A stretch of 64,000 bases of DNA from an uncultured Bacteroidia bacterium (GTDB taxonomy: Bacteria; Bacteroidota; Bacteroidia; Bacteroidales; F082): positions 124,001 through 188,000 of the forward strand of contig CACYHP010000001.1 of NCBI GenBank assembly GCA_902774295.1, written 5' to 3'. Of the stretch, positions 1 through 9,948 are shown one piece after another (positions within the stretch are counted from its first letter, which is position 1; each line of letters opens with the position of its first letter). The position numbers and the translations under genes are program-made. Under the pieces are notes generated by a model that saw only the letters and a list, made by a program, of their open reading frames with translations, had not been told where the DNA came from and searched no databases.

Positions 1-237
1 AGATATAAATTATCTGAAGATTATGATTTTTATAAAACAAAATATGATACTTTTTTGATGCTTAGTCCAGGAGTAAGATTGGGGTATGAGATCAGCAGAT
101 GGATGGTGTTTGCATCATATAATTTCAATTATTATAAAACCAATACAAAAGTTGATTTAGATTCCGCTTTTGAATTAATACTACCTAACAAACAAGAATA
201 TCATAGTTTTAATATTGGATTAGGCTATATGTTTTAA
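1..237 (+). CDS. C-terminal end of an outer-membrane beta-barrel-like protein (5' truncated)
   Basis: The reading frame is open from the first base of the window and ends at TAA 235-237, so the start lies outside. The visible 78 residues alternate aromatic and polar residues and finish in Tyr-Met-Phe; a terminal Phe preceded by alternating hydrophobics is the usual signature of the last strand of an outer-membrane barrel. No domain name can be given from this fragment. Its last 4 bases overlap the end of the convergent moxR gene. Confidence 0.6.
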   Translation, partial: RYKLSEDYDFYKTKYDTFLMLSPGVRLGYEISRWMVFASYNFNYYKTNTKVDLDSAFELILPNKQEYHSFNIGLGYMF

Positions 238-1193
238 AGTAAATCCTCTATTATTTTTTCTATCCCGATTCCTTCAGCTTGTGCGGTGTAGTTGCGAACT
301 AGGCGGTGTCGGAGTACTGGCACCGCTACTTTTTTCACGTCTTCGATGTCGGGTGAGAACTTGCCGCTCATCAGGGCGTTGGCTTTGGCGCCGATGATGA
401 GATACTGCGACGCACGCGGGCCCGCACCCCAGCTCAGGTATTTGTTTGCCAACTCGCTACCACGCTCCGTGCCTGGACGTGTCTTTGAGACAAGGTTTAC
501 TGCATATTCATAAACGTTGTCAGGCACTGGCACGCGACGCACCAACTGCTGGAAATAAAGAATCTCCTCGGCATTCATCACAGCTTCCACCTTATTATTA
601 ATAGCGGCAGTGGTGTTTTTCACGACAGCGATTTCCTCTTCGTAAGAAGGATAATCGAGCATAAGGTTGAACATGAAACGGTCGAGCTGCGCCTCAGGAA
701 GCGGATAGGTGCCTTCCTGTTCGATAGGATTCTGCGTGGCAAGCACAAAGAAAGGCTCGCTCAGCTTGTATGTCTTGCCCGAAACGGTGACGTTTTTCTC
801 CTGCATCGCTTCCAGCAAAGCTGCCTGAGTCTTAGGAGGTGTACGGTTTATCTCATCAGCGAGGATAATGTTAGCAAACACTGGTCCTTTCACGAACTTA
901 AACTGACGTGACTCGTCTAAAATCTCCGTTCCGATGATATCTGAAGGCATCAGGTCGGGAGTGAACTGAATACGGTTGAAACTCAAGCCTAAAGCCTGTC
1001 CTATAGTGTTGATCAACAACGTCTTTGCAAGTCCGGGAACACCCACCAAGAGCACGTGACCCTGGCAGAAAATCGACAAAATGGTATCATGAATCACCTC
1101 GTTTTGTCCGATGATGACCTTGCCTATCTCTTTTTTCAGTGATTCGTATTTATTTACAAGGGCTTTAGCGCCTTCAACGTCATTGTTATACAT
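234..1193 (-). CDS. MoxR-family AAA+ ATPase
   Basis: 319 residues, normal length for a MoxR ATPase. Visible motifs: Walker A GVPGLAKT (residues 51-58), Walker B LADE (111-114), sensor-1 region ATQNP (152-156), and the LDRF segment (170-173) with the conserved arginine. MoxR proteins act as chaperone-like ATPases, usually with VWA-domain partners and DUF58 proteins; the usual partners would be encoded downstream but here the gene ends against a convergent gene at the window edge, so no partner is seen. It starts one base after the stop of the SurA-like gene and is probably the last gene of that minus-strand operon. Confidence 0.93.
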   Translation of the reverse strand: MYNNDVEGAKALVNKYESLKKEIGKVIIGQNEVIHDTILSIFCQGHVLLVGVPGLAKTLLINTIGQALGLSFNRIQFTPDLMPSDIIGTEILDESRQFKFVKGPVFANIILADEINRTPPKTQAALLEAMQEKNVTVSGKTYKLSEPFFVLATQNPIEQEGTYPLPEAQLDRFMFNLMLDYPSYEEEIAVVKNTTAAINNKVEAVMNAEEILYFQQLVRRVPVPDNVYEYAVNLVSKTRPGTERGSELANKYLSWGAGPRASQYLIIGAKANALMSGKFSPDIEDVKKVAVPVLRHRLVRNYTAQAEGIGIEKIIEDLL

Positions 1194-1194
1194 T

Positions 1195-2547
1195 TTATCT
1201 TAAATTCCAGTCAAAATTAAAATCGCAGTCTTTATAGTCGTCGCTGATCTTCACGTATGCTTTGCTCGACTTCGCGTCAATCCATTTGTTTATTGCGTCT
1301 TGGCGCAGTTTCTGCATAGTCCATTGTTGTATCAAGGCGTAGTCTTCTTTCAGATTTGCCTTATGTGGCGTGGTTTTCTTCTTGATCATCAGCAGTCTGT
1401 ATGCGTCTTTGTCGTTTTTCGTCTTCATTGGCACAGGGTCGCTGACCTCGCCTACCTGCAGACGGTTTATCACTACTGACACCTGCTGGTCGAGGTCTTC
1501 AGCGGCGAACAAAGTGCCTCCTGTGACAGGGTTGATGAGGTAGCCGCCATTGGTCTTGTCGTCTTCATCGCTGTGCACTTTAACCGCCTCATCGAATGTA
1601 ATGCTGTCTTTTCTTATAAGGTCAGCGATGTATTCCAGTTCATTATAAGCTGTTTGCAGCGCTTCTGGCGACACTTTCACTGTAAGAAGGATATGGCGCA
1701 CGTTGATATAGTCGCCGCGACGTTCGATAAGTTGGATGATATGGTAACCGTATTCGGTTTCAACCACTTCCGATATCTCTCCGTCTTTCAAAGCGAATGC
1801 CGCAGCCTCAAATTCGGGCACCAGCTCGCCTCTTCCTTTGAAACCGAGCTCACCGCCTTTCTTGGCAGAACCCGGGTCTTCGGAATAAAGCAACGCCATA
1901 GTGGAGAAACGCTCGCCTTTCAAGATACGGGAACGCAGTCCGTAAAGACGTTCTTTCACTGCCAGTTTCTCGTCGAGGGTGATTGGCGGTTTCTTCACCA
2001 GCTCAGCAATCTCGTATTGCGCGCTGACCATCGGAATGGAGTCCTTTGGGATATTGTAGTAGAAATCGCGCACATCGCTCGGAGTGGCATTGACACCTTC
2101 CACAATCTTACGCTGCACCTCTTCCATCAACTGCTTCTCTTTCAACATGTCACGAAGGTCGTTTTTGATGTCCTTCATCGGCTTGTCGTAATATTTCTCA
2201 AGCTTCTCCTGCGAGCCAAACTGACTGAGGTAATAACGGATATATCTGTCAACTTCGCTGTCGATTTGTTCGTCAGACACTGTGATACTGTCAAGTTCTG
2301 CCTGGTTGAGCATCAGCTTGCGGAAAAGCATGTCTTCGAGAATCTCGCAACGTATTGAAGAAGCGCTTCCTTTGATACCACCCTGCATCCTGTATTGCAT
2401 ATACTGCTCCTCAATATCCGACTGCATGATGATATTATTGCCCACAACCGCCACAATCTTGTCGATAACCTGCACCTGCTGGGCATATATCGTTGATGAA
2501 CAAATAGTTACGATGGCAAATACAGCGAAAAACCTTCTTAGCTTCAT
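1195..2547 (-). CDS. SurA-like periplasmic peptidyl-prolyl isomerase/chaperone
   Basis: 450 residues. A signal peptide ends near residue 22 (STIYA before QQVQ). A SurA-type N-terminal chaperone region (about 28-170) is followed by a parvulin domain at about 175-277, with the GGELGF and EYGYHIIQL segments typical of PpiC/rotamase domains, and a second more diverged parvulin region from 281 (VRHILL) to about 400. By family the protein folds outer-membrane proteins in the periplasm. It is the third of three foldase-type genes between guaB and moxR, an arrangement I know from other Bacteroidales. Inference: translated from an operon starting upstream of guaB or of the 665-residue foldase. Confidence 0.9.
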   Translation of the reverse strand: MKLRRFFAVFAIVTICSSTIYAQQVQVIDKIVAVVGNNIIMQSDIEEQYMQYRMQGGIKGSASSIRCEILEDMLFRKLMLNQAELDSITVSDEQIDSEVDRYIRYYLSQFGSQEKLEKYYDKPMKDIKNDLRDMLKEKQLMEEVQRKIVEGVNATPSDVRDFYYNIPKDSIPMVSAQYEIAELVKKPPITLDEKLAVKERLYGLRSRILKGERFSTMALLYSEDPGSAKKGGELGFKGRGELVPEFEAAAFALKDGEISEVVETEYGYHIIQLIERRGDYINVRHILLTVKVSPEALQTAYNELEYIADLIRKDSITFDEAVKVHSDEDDKTNGGYLINPVTGGTLFAAEDLDQQVSVVINRLQVGEVSDPVPMKTKNDKDAYRLLMIKKKTTPHKANLKEDYALIQQWTMQKLRQDAINKWIDAKSSKAYVKISDDYKDCDFNFDWNLR

Positions 2548-2556
2548 ATCAAAATA

Positions 2557-3075
2557 TTAATAGATTACAAAAACACGTTCTTTAACCGCTTTGTTATAAA
2601 GGCTGTTATTCATCTTTTCGATAAGCTCTTTCTTCCTGATATTCAATATGATAGATCTAACAGCATCTTTATTCATATCAATGAGTGCATTGTCTTTGAG
2701 ATATTTTTCAATCTCTTCATCAGAAACGACAGTGTCGAGATTTTGAGCGATCAACATTGATTCGTACTTATAGATTATCAATGAGTTACGATAATCTTCA
2801 ATCTCTTTCACACAGTCGAGTTCTGATTTGTCGAGATTATTTTCAGCCTGATGAATGAGCAGTTGGCGACGAATCCAGTTGTCGATGAACACCTTTGTCC
2901 TGACGAGGCTGTCGTTAGTGCTAATTCCATCATACATAATGCCTTGCAGATCGGATTGATACAAAACCTTATCGTAAATGGCTGCAACGGGTTTATCGTC
3001 TTTGCCATTTTTTGAGTTTTGGCATGAAAACAATGCCAAAACCAGCATCAATCCGGTTGCAATGCTAATTTTCAT
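2557..3075 (-). CDS. Small lipoprotein of the foldase operon, SurA-N-like, no PPIase domain
   Basis: 172 residues with a lipoprotein signal: hydrophobic stretch 3-17 then lipobox ALFSC, Cys18. The mature part has a short acidic/lysine-rich linker and then helices resembling the N-terminal region of SurA/PpiD proteins (a segment like IYDKVLYQSDL, residues 34-44, matches the start of such domains), but no parvulin core follows. Its start overlaps the end of the 665-residue foldase gene by 11 bases and it lies 9 bases before the SurA-like gene, so it is co-translated with both. Likely a membrane-anchored chaperone-like partner; that role is inference. Confidence 0.75.
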   Translation of the reverse strand: MKISIATGLMLVLALFSCQNSKNGKDDKPVAAIYDKVLYQSDLQGIMYDGISTNDSLVRTKVFIDNWIRRQLLIHQAENNLDKSELDCVKEIEDYRNSLIIYKYESMLIAQNLDTVVSDEEIEKYLKDNALIDMNKDAVRSIILNIRKKELIEKMNNSLYNKAVKERVFVIY

Positions 3076-5062
3076 AACATTTCTTGACCTTTTCCAAGAC
3101 TTTCTCGTCGACAGTCACCGGATATTTTGCTCTCAGTTCGTTAAGCCAATCTTCTTCGAGTTTGGTCTGGTATGCTGAGATTATCACGCCTCTTGCCTCT
3201 CTGTAGGTCTTAGGTTCAGGTTGGCGTACTTCCAAAATCTTGATGATTTTAGTGGTATTGTCAACTGTTGACGGCACCACGCGCACTGTTCCGACCACCC
3301 ATTCTGTCTCGTCGATGTCGACATTATCGCCTTTCTGGAAATAAGGTGATTTCACTGTGACACCCTTCAAACTCTCGGCTCTCACAATAGCTCTGATGCT
3401 GTCGTAGCTCAAATCCTGACGGGTGATTTCTTCAGCTCTTGCAAGACTTTCGGCGTTATTGACAGTGACGATGATGGTTTTCACACGATCGCCCCACATA
3501 TAGTTGTTCTTGTTTTCCTCATAGAACGTTTTTATGCCGGCGGTGTCGATTTCAGCTTTTTTCCAAACGATCTTATCCATCAAATCGAAGAGAAGGATGC
3601 CGTCGTGATATTCCTGAACGAGCATCTTGAATTCCGGATATTTCTCTTCGAGATGAGCGTCTTCATAAGCAAACACTGATTCTTTCACAAACTCATCATA
3701 AAGCTGGTAGGCATAAGCCATCTCAGACATGAACGGTTGTTTTGACTCGTGTTTCTTGATATATTCGATGAAATCGGAAATCTTGTATTCCTGCTTCATC
3801 AGTTTGAAGAGGGTTTTGTTTGTGTCAACACCTTCAGCCACGACATAATTGCCTTCTTTCAAGGTGCTGTCGATAGTGGCTATGAAAGCGTCTTTCACCT
3901 TAGTGTTCTCTTTGAATTTGTTTTCTTTCTTGAGACGTCTCAGCACTTCTTCGTCGCTAACTTTGGCGCGCACGTCTTTTTCAACGCGTTTTGTGATGCT
4001 TTCTTTCTCGTCTTCAAAGCTCTTAACGCCTGATTTTCCAAGAAGTCTGATGATATGATAACCGTAGCTTGTCTTTACTGGTTCTGAGAACTCGTCGACA
4101 TTGAGTTCTTTGACGACGGTGATAAACTCAGGGACAATCTGGCTCACTTTGAAAGGGGTGAGCATTCCGCCATGCTGGGCGCTGCCTTTGTCATCTGAAT
4201 ACTTTTTCACCATAAGATCCCAGTTTTTGCCGTCTTTGTCAATCTCATTGTAGATGTTATAAGCCTTAGCTCTGATAACGGAATCTGTCTTTTCCGGATC
4301 TTTTTCATCTACGACGAGGAAGATATGAGCAGCTTTTATCATGCCGCAAGCTGGGGTTTTTGAGTTGACTTTGATGATATGATATCCGAAGTCGGAGCGC
4401 ACTGGCATTGTAAGCTCGCCAACCTTGGCGTTGTATGCGCCACTTTCAAACGGATAAACCATATCGAAAACAGTGAAATATCCGAGGTTTCCGCGGTTGC
4501 CTTTGTAAAAACGGCCATTCACCGTGGTGTCGCGTGCTGAAGGGTCGTCTGACATCTCGAATGCCACATCGCCAAAGTCCTCACCCTTGAGGATGCGTTT
4601 GCGAATCTCCATAGCTTTGTTGTAAGCCTTGAGAGTGTCGGCAGGAGTGGCGTTGGTGTGAATGTCACATCTCACAAGGATATGCGATGCGTTGACATCC
4701 CACTGCATTCTTTCGTAAGCCTCCTCAACGAGCTTCTCTGTAGCGGCATCGTTTGAGAAATAAGGCTTTGCAAGCTGTTTGCGATAGCCTTCATATTCCT
4801 TGATGAACTTCGGAAGCGTATCCATCTTAAGGCTCTCAGCCTCAGTGACTTTCAATTCGAAATTGATAAACATGTCAAGATATTCATCGACGCTTTTCTT
4901 GTCGATGACTTCGCTTTTCACGTTGTTTTTCTCATAGACATCCATAAACTCCCCTGCGGAGATTTTTTTGTCGCCGAGAGTTATCAAAGTCTTTGATTTC
5001 CAACCCTGTGCAAAGAGGAGGGCTGGGGTCATTATTGCTAAAAGAACTAATAATTTTTTCAT
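3065..5062 (-). CDS. Periplasmic foldase with two parvulin domains (PpiC/PpiD-like)
   Basis: 665 residues. Signal peptide to about residue 19 (LLFAQ). An N-terminal SurA/PpiD-like helical region is followed by two consecutive parvulin domains: first about 124-233 (NASHILVR, FGYHII), second about 243-350 (AAHIFLV, YGYHIIRL). The remaining 300 residues are helical with no recognised catalytic motif and resemble a chaperone region. No transmembrane anchor beyond the signal is seen, unlike E. coli PpiD. First of the three foldase-type genes, 48 bases after guaB; the gap holds a short run of TAACT-type repeats. Confidence 0.88.
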   Translation of the reverse strand: MKKLLVLLAIMTPALLFAQGWKSKTLITLGDKKISAGEFMDVYEKNNVKSEVIDKKSVDEYLDMFINFELKVTEAESLKMDTLPKFIKEYEGYRKQLAKPYFSNDAATEKLVEEAYERMQWDVNASHILVRCDIHTNATPADTLKAYNKAMEIRKRILKGEDFGDVAFEMSDDPSARDTTVNGRFYKGNRGNLGYFTVFDMVYPFESGAYNAKVGELTMPVRSDFGYHIIKVNSKTPACGMIKAAHIFLVVDEKDPEKTDSVIRAKAYNIYNEIDKDGKNWDLMVKKYSDDKGSAQHGGMLTPFKVSQIVPEFITVVKELNVDEFSEPVKTSYGYHIIRLLGKSGVKSFEDEKESITKRVEKDVRAKVSDEEVLRRLKKENKFKENTKVKDAFIATIDSTLKEGNYVVAEGVDTNKTLFKLMKQEYKISDFIEYIKKHESKQPFMSEMAYAYQLYDEFVKESVFAYEDAHLEEKYPEFKMLVQEYHDGILLFDLMDKIVWKKAEIDTAGIKTFYEENKNNYMWGDRVKTIIVTVNNAESLARAEEITRQDLSYDSIRAIVRAESLKGVTVKSPYFQKGDNVDIDETEWVVGTVRVVPSTVDNTTKIIKILEVRQPEPKTYREARGVIISAYQTKLEEDWLNELRAKYPVTVDEKVLEKVKKCYEN

Positions 5063-5110
5063 TTTATTAATATTAACTTCTAACTACTAACTCCAAACTT
5101 CTAACTTTTA

Positions 5111-6598
<1,488 letters not shown>

Positions 6599-6675
6599 TT
6601 ATTATTCTTTATAATTAATCTGCAAAAGTACAAAAAACTTGGGAAAGTGGCGTTAAAATTTTTAAGAATTTTAGT

Positions 6676-7374
6676 TTAAAACTTCAAACTCAATGTTAGT
6701 CCAACACCATAATTGTCATTGAATTGTGGCGTTTTGGTCTTAATGACTGACGGCGCAAGGCTTAATTTATAGGTTCCGTGCTGTCTGTTGTATTCGTCGG
6801 CAACCCAGCTCATCCTGCCTTTTCCAGCCGATTTGTTAATAATTAAAGCTATCAAACCGACATCCGCCAAAATCCCCAAACCGGCACCGATAAGCACATG
6901 GAATTCATCATTGACTGTCATTCCTTCAAAGAAGAAATATACCGCCCCGATAAACGCTCCGCCAAACAAAAAGGCGTTCCAATCGCCATTGCTAATCTGT
7001 TTTCTTGCGCTGAGATATGTCTTGTAGTTTTCTTCGCCAACGAGAGCGAGGACTTCCTCATCAGACAAGGTGTGTCCGTCCAAGACGAGGGTGCGGCCCA
7101 CCCTTTTCATGAAATTTTTCGACGTCGCGACGATAGTATAGTCCTCAATGTCACCATTCTGATATTTGATTTGGGCGACTTCTTCTTTGTCAATAGTATA
7201 TACCGGACCGTCAATATTCGACCATTTTTTGTATTCCACCTCCATCGACGTGATTTTTGTCACCTTACTTTCAATAGTTGTACCGTCTTTTTTCACAATA
7301 ACATCCTGGGCATCAGCGATTTTTACAAAGCCTAAGGCGATGATAATCAATAAGAAACCTTTAAATATTTTCAT
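6676..7374 (-). CDS. Secreted/membrane protein of unknown function with N-terminal KKDG-type domain
   Basis: I chose the ATG at 7374 (second Met of the frame) because it begins a clean signal peptide, MKIFKGFLLIIIALGF to about residue 23 (ADAQ); the alternative start at 7383 adds three residues. 232 residues. The first 60 mature residues (VIVKKDGTTIESKV, then YKKWSNIDGP) match a small beta-rich domain frequent in Bacteroidetes envelope proteins whose function I do not know. Two hydrophobic segments follow (near residues 137-152 and 160-180), then a C-terminal beta-strand-like ending in Phe. Monocistronic, divergent from the LD-carboxypeptidase gene. Confidence 0.7.
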   Translation of the reverse strand: MKIFKGFLLIIIALGFVKIADAQDVIVKKDGTTIESKVTKITSMEVEYKKWSNIDGPVYTIDKEEVAQIKYQNGDIEDYTIVATSKNFMKRVGRTLVLDGHTLSDEEVLALVGEENYKTYLSARKQISNGDWNAFLFGGAFIGAVYFFFEGMTVNDEFHVLIGAGLGILADVGLIALIINKSAGKGRMSWVADEYNRQHGTYKLSLAPSVIKTKTPQFNDNYGVGLTLSLKF

Positions 7375-7481
7375 TGTTAACAAGTTTAAACAGTTATTAT
7401 TGTCAAATTGTTTGCAAAATTAAATATTTTATTCAAATAACAAAATTTTTTTTGAGATATTATATTTTTCTTGAAAATTGC

Positions 7482-7489
7482 TACCTTTG
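7482..7489 (+). promoter_or_regulatory. -7 box (TACCTTTG) almost touching a start codon
   Basis: Matches the Bacteroidetes -7 consensus TAnnTTTG and is followed by GC. Only four bases separate it from the ATG at 7494, so transcription should begin at or beside the start codon. No convincing -33 TTTG at the usual 19-22 base spacing was found. Confidence 0.5.
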
Positions 7490-7493
7490 CATC

Positions 7494-8402
7494 ATGATAA
7501 CACCTGATTTTTTGACAAGAGGTTCCAAGATTGCTCTCGTCGCGCCGGCAAGGAAGATTTCGCGCGAGGAGGTTGCTTTTGCCGTGAAATGGATTGAAGA
7601 AAAAGGCTTCGTCGCCGTTTATGACGACCGCTTATTCGCTGAGTATCACCAACTTGCAGGTGGTGATGACTTCAGGGCGGGCGTACTGCAAGATTATCTC
7701 GACAGAGATGACATAGACGCTATTTTATGCGCTCGGGGCGGCTACGGGACCATACGTATTGTCGATAAACTCGACTTCACAAAGTTTGCGAAACATCCGA
7801 AATGGATCGTCGGCTACAGCGACGTGACAGTGCTGCATGCGAAGATGCAACAGCTTGGCTATCAGAGCATTCACGGGACCATGGCAATAAACTTCGAGAA
7901 GAATACGAAGGAAGCACTTGATAGTTTATACGAAGCATTAACCAACCCGTCATTTCGAGCGAAGCGAGAGCATTCACCTCTGGTGAATAAATCCTCTAAT
8001 AACGTAAACAGTCAAATGATTACGGGAAAAAAGGATTTCTCCATTCCGCTACGCTTCAGTCGAAATGACATGGTGGTTGGCGGAAATCTCTCGGTTTTAT
8101 ATTCGATGTTGGGTTCGGATCTGTTTCCGGAAACGGATGGAAAGATATTGTTTATTGAGGATTTGGACGAGTATCTCTATCACATCGACCGCATGATGAT
8201 GGGGTTGAAACGTGCGGGTAAACTAGCCAATCTGAAGGCATTGTTAGTCGGGGCGTTCACCGACATGCACGACAACGCCATTCCGTTCGGCATGACCGCC
8301 AAGGAAATCATTTTTGAAAAAGTGAAAGAATACGGGTATCCTGTGATTTGGGATTATCCGGCAGGACACATTGAAGACAACAGAGCTATAATATTTGGAT
8401 AA
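7494..8402 (+). CDS. LD-carboxypeptidase (peptidase family S66) with repeat insertion and lost C-terminus
   Basis: The frame is open from 7374 but the ATG at 7494 is the family-like start (MITPDFLTRGSKIALVAPA), just after a -7 box. 302 residues. S66 enzymes cleave the terminal D-Ala of murein tetrapeptides in cell-wall recycling. The catalytic triad is visible: Ser109 (GYSD), Glu222 (FIEDLDE), His292 (PAGHIEDN). Two oddities: residues about 153-192 are translated from a dispersed hairpin repeat (7949-8069) lying where relatives have a short proline-rich loop before VVGGNLS; and the protein stops right after NRAIIFG, whereas relatives continue about 20-25 residues. It may be decaying or may tolerate both changes; the triad being intact argues for caution in calling it a pseudogene. 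Confidence 0.82.
   Translation: MITPDFLTRGSKIALVAPARKISREEVAFAVKWIEEKGFVAVYDDRLFAEYHQLAGGDDFRAGVLQDYLDRDDIDAILCARGGYGTIRIVDKLDFTKFAKHPKWIVGYSDVTVLHAKMQQLGYQSIHGTMAINFEKNTKEALDSLYEALTNPSFRAKREHSPLVNKSSNNVNSQMITGKKDFSIPLRFSRNDMVVGGNLSVLYSMLGSDLFPETDGKILFIEDLDEYLYHIDRMMMGLKRAGKLANLKALLVGAFTDMHDNAIPFGMTAKEIIFEKVKEYGYPVIWDYPAGHIEDNRAIIFG
7949..8069 (+). repeat. Family-1 hairpin repeat, copy inside the LD-carboxypeptidase gene
   Basis: 121 bases from GTCATTTCGA to TCGAAATGAC, exact terminal inverted repeats of 10 bases. Inside are inner arms AAATCCT and AGGATTT, spaced as in the copy at 40191-40303, with which it shares core words (TAACGTAAAC-like, TCAAATG, TTACG). The whole element is read through in frame without a stop by the host gene. 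Left and right flanks show no clear target duplication. Confidence 0.85.
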
Positions 8403-8406
8403 TTTT

Positions 8407-8481
8407 AGCCATTAGCCATTAGCTGTTAGCCATTAGCTAGGGCGTCTACTTCTAATGGCTAATGGCTAACAGCTAATGGCT
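8407..8481. terminator. Long hairpin of AGCCATTAG-type repeats between convergent genes
   Basis: A perfect 23-base inverted repeat (8414-8436 with 8459-8481; arms begin AGCCATTAGCTG) encloses a 22-base loop, and each arm also contains tandem copies of the AGCCATT word, so alternative pairings are possible. A run of five T follows at 8481-8485. It fills the gap between the LD-carboxypeptidase stop (8402) and the radA stop (8484) and can serve as a bidirectional terminator. Confidence 0.7.
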
Positions 8482-8483
8482 TT

Positions 8484-9851
8484 TTAAAATAATTCTTTAA
8501 ACAATTGCCCAATCGTTGCAATAGGCACCACTTTTACCTTATATTTCTTCAGGTCGAGGCCTTTTACGCTGTATTTTGAGACGAAAATCTTGTCGAAACC
8601 GAGTTTGTCGGCTTCGGCGATGCGGGCATCCACCCTATTGACGGCGCGCACCTCGCCCGAGAGTCCGACCTCAGCTGCAAAAGCGCATCTGCCGTCGATA
8701 GCGACATCTTCGCTCGATGACAAGACTGCTGCCACAACAGCGAGATCCATGGCGGGGTCATCGACACGGAGGCCGCCGGCGATGTTCAGGAACACGTCTT
8801 TTGCACCGAGACGGAATCCTGCACGTTTTTCGAGCACTGCAAGAAGCATGTTCAAACGACGGATGTCGAAGCCGGTGCTGGAGCGTTGTGGCGTGCCGTA
8901 GGCTGCCGAGCTCACCAGAGCCTGTGTCTCCACAAGCATAGGGCGCAAACCCTCGACCATGGCAGCGATGGCGATGCCGCTGACAGCCGTCTCCCGCTGT
9001 GAAAGCAAGATCTCACTGGGGTTTTTGACCTCGCGCAGGCCTTCGGCATTCATCTCAAAGATACCGAGTTCCGACGACGAGCCGAACCTGTTTTTCACCG
9101 TCCTCAGAATGCGGAAACCATAGTGGCGGTCGCCCTCGAACTGCAACACCGTGTCGACGATATGCTCCAAAATCTTCGGTCCTGCGATGGTGCCGTCCTT
9201 GGTGATATGACCTATCAAAAACACCGGCACATGGAATGTCTTGGCTATCTTGTTCATCTCCGCCGCCGTCTCACGAATCTGACTGATGCTTCCCGCAGTT
9301 GCCTCCACCGATGGCGACTCGAGCGTCTGGATGGAGTCGATAATCATGATGTCGGGCTGCACATCCTTAAAATGCTTCAAGATATTTTGTGTGTCTGTCT
9401 CATTGAGAATCAGGCAGTTATCGTTTTTTATACCTATTCTGTCGGCACGCATTTTTATCTGTTGCTGGCTCTCCTCGCCCGACACATAAAGTACCTTTTT
9501 ATTAATGCGCAGAGCCATCTGTAGCAGCAGTGTCGACTTTCCGATGCCTGGTTCGCCCCCGAGAAGCACCAATGAACCGGGGACGAGCCCGCCCCCGAGG
9601 ACACGGTTCAGCTCCTCATAGCCCAAATCGAAACGCTCCTCTTGTGCGCTTGTGACCTCACGAATAGGTGTCGGCTTGCTTTTAAAGCTTTGAAAATCAA
9701 CATCTTTTGAAACGGATTTACTGTCTTTTCCCGTAACCACCGTCTCTTCCACGTAACTGTTCCACGCTCCGCATCCAGGGCAATGACCTATCCATTTCGG
9801 CGACTCATTGCCACATTCCTTACAAAAAAATACCGTTTTAACTTTGGCCAT
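8484..9851 (-). CDS. radA: DNA repair protein RadA (Sms)
   Basis: Start taken at the ATG 9851 (MAKVKTVFF), the family-like start; the frame extends 6 codons further upstream. 455 residues. Zinc finger Cys10, Cys13, Cys24, Cys27; Walker A GEPGIGKST (99-107); RadA-specific KNRFG motif; C-terminal Lon-protease-like domain (GGLRVDDPAMDLAV). RadA is a RecA-like ATPase/helicase that helps branch migration of recombination intermediates. A -7 box on the minus strand (TATCTTTG, 9867-9874) sits 16 bases before the start, back to back with the SDR promoter. Confidence 0.97.
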   Translation of the reverse strand: MAKVKTVFFCKECGNESPKWIGHCPGCGAWNSYVEETVVTGKDSKSVSKDVDFQSFKSKPTPIREVTSAQEERFDLGYEELNRVLGGGLVPGSLVLLGGEPGIGKSTLLLQMALRINKKVLYVSGEESQQQIKMRADRIGIKNDNCLILNETDTQNILKHFKDVQPDIMIIDSIQTLESPSVEATAGSISQIRETAAEMNKIAKTFHVPVFLIGHITKDGTIAGPKILEHIVDTVLQFEGDRHYGFRILRTVKNRFGSSSELGIFEMNAEGLREVKNPSEILLSQRETAVSGIAIAAMVEGLRPMLVETQALVSSAAYGTPQRSSTGFDIRRLNMLLAVLEKRAGFRLGAKDVFLNIAGGLRVDDPAMDLAVVAAVLSSSEDVAIDGRCAFAAEVGLSGEVRAVNRVDARIAEADKLGFDKIFVSKYSVKGLDLKKYKVKVVPIATIGQLFKELF

Positions 9852-9882
9852 AATTTTAATTTTTTGCAAAGATAATAAATAT

Positions 9883-9915
9883 TTTGTTTTTTCATTTCAC
9901 TTTTTTGTATTTTTG
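9883..9915 (+). promoter_or_regulatory. Bacteroidetes promoter of the SDR gene
   Basis: TTTG (9883-9886) and TATTTTTG (9908-9915) with a 21-base gap, matching the -33/-7 pattern of the primary sigma factor of this phylum. The start codon follows at 9949. Confidence 0.65.
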
Positions 9916-9948
9916 CATCTTTAAACAATAAAATATAAATCATTGACT

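Noticed and set aside
1573..2358. Long open frame on the plus strand (261 codons)
   Set aside because: Lies entirely antisense to the SurA-like gene, with no family resemblance or promoter; a shadow of coding sequence.
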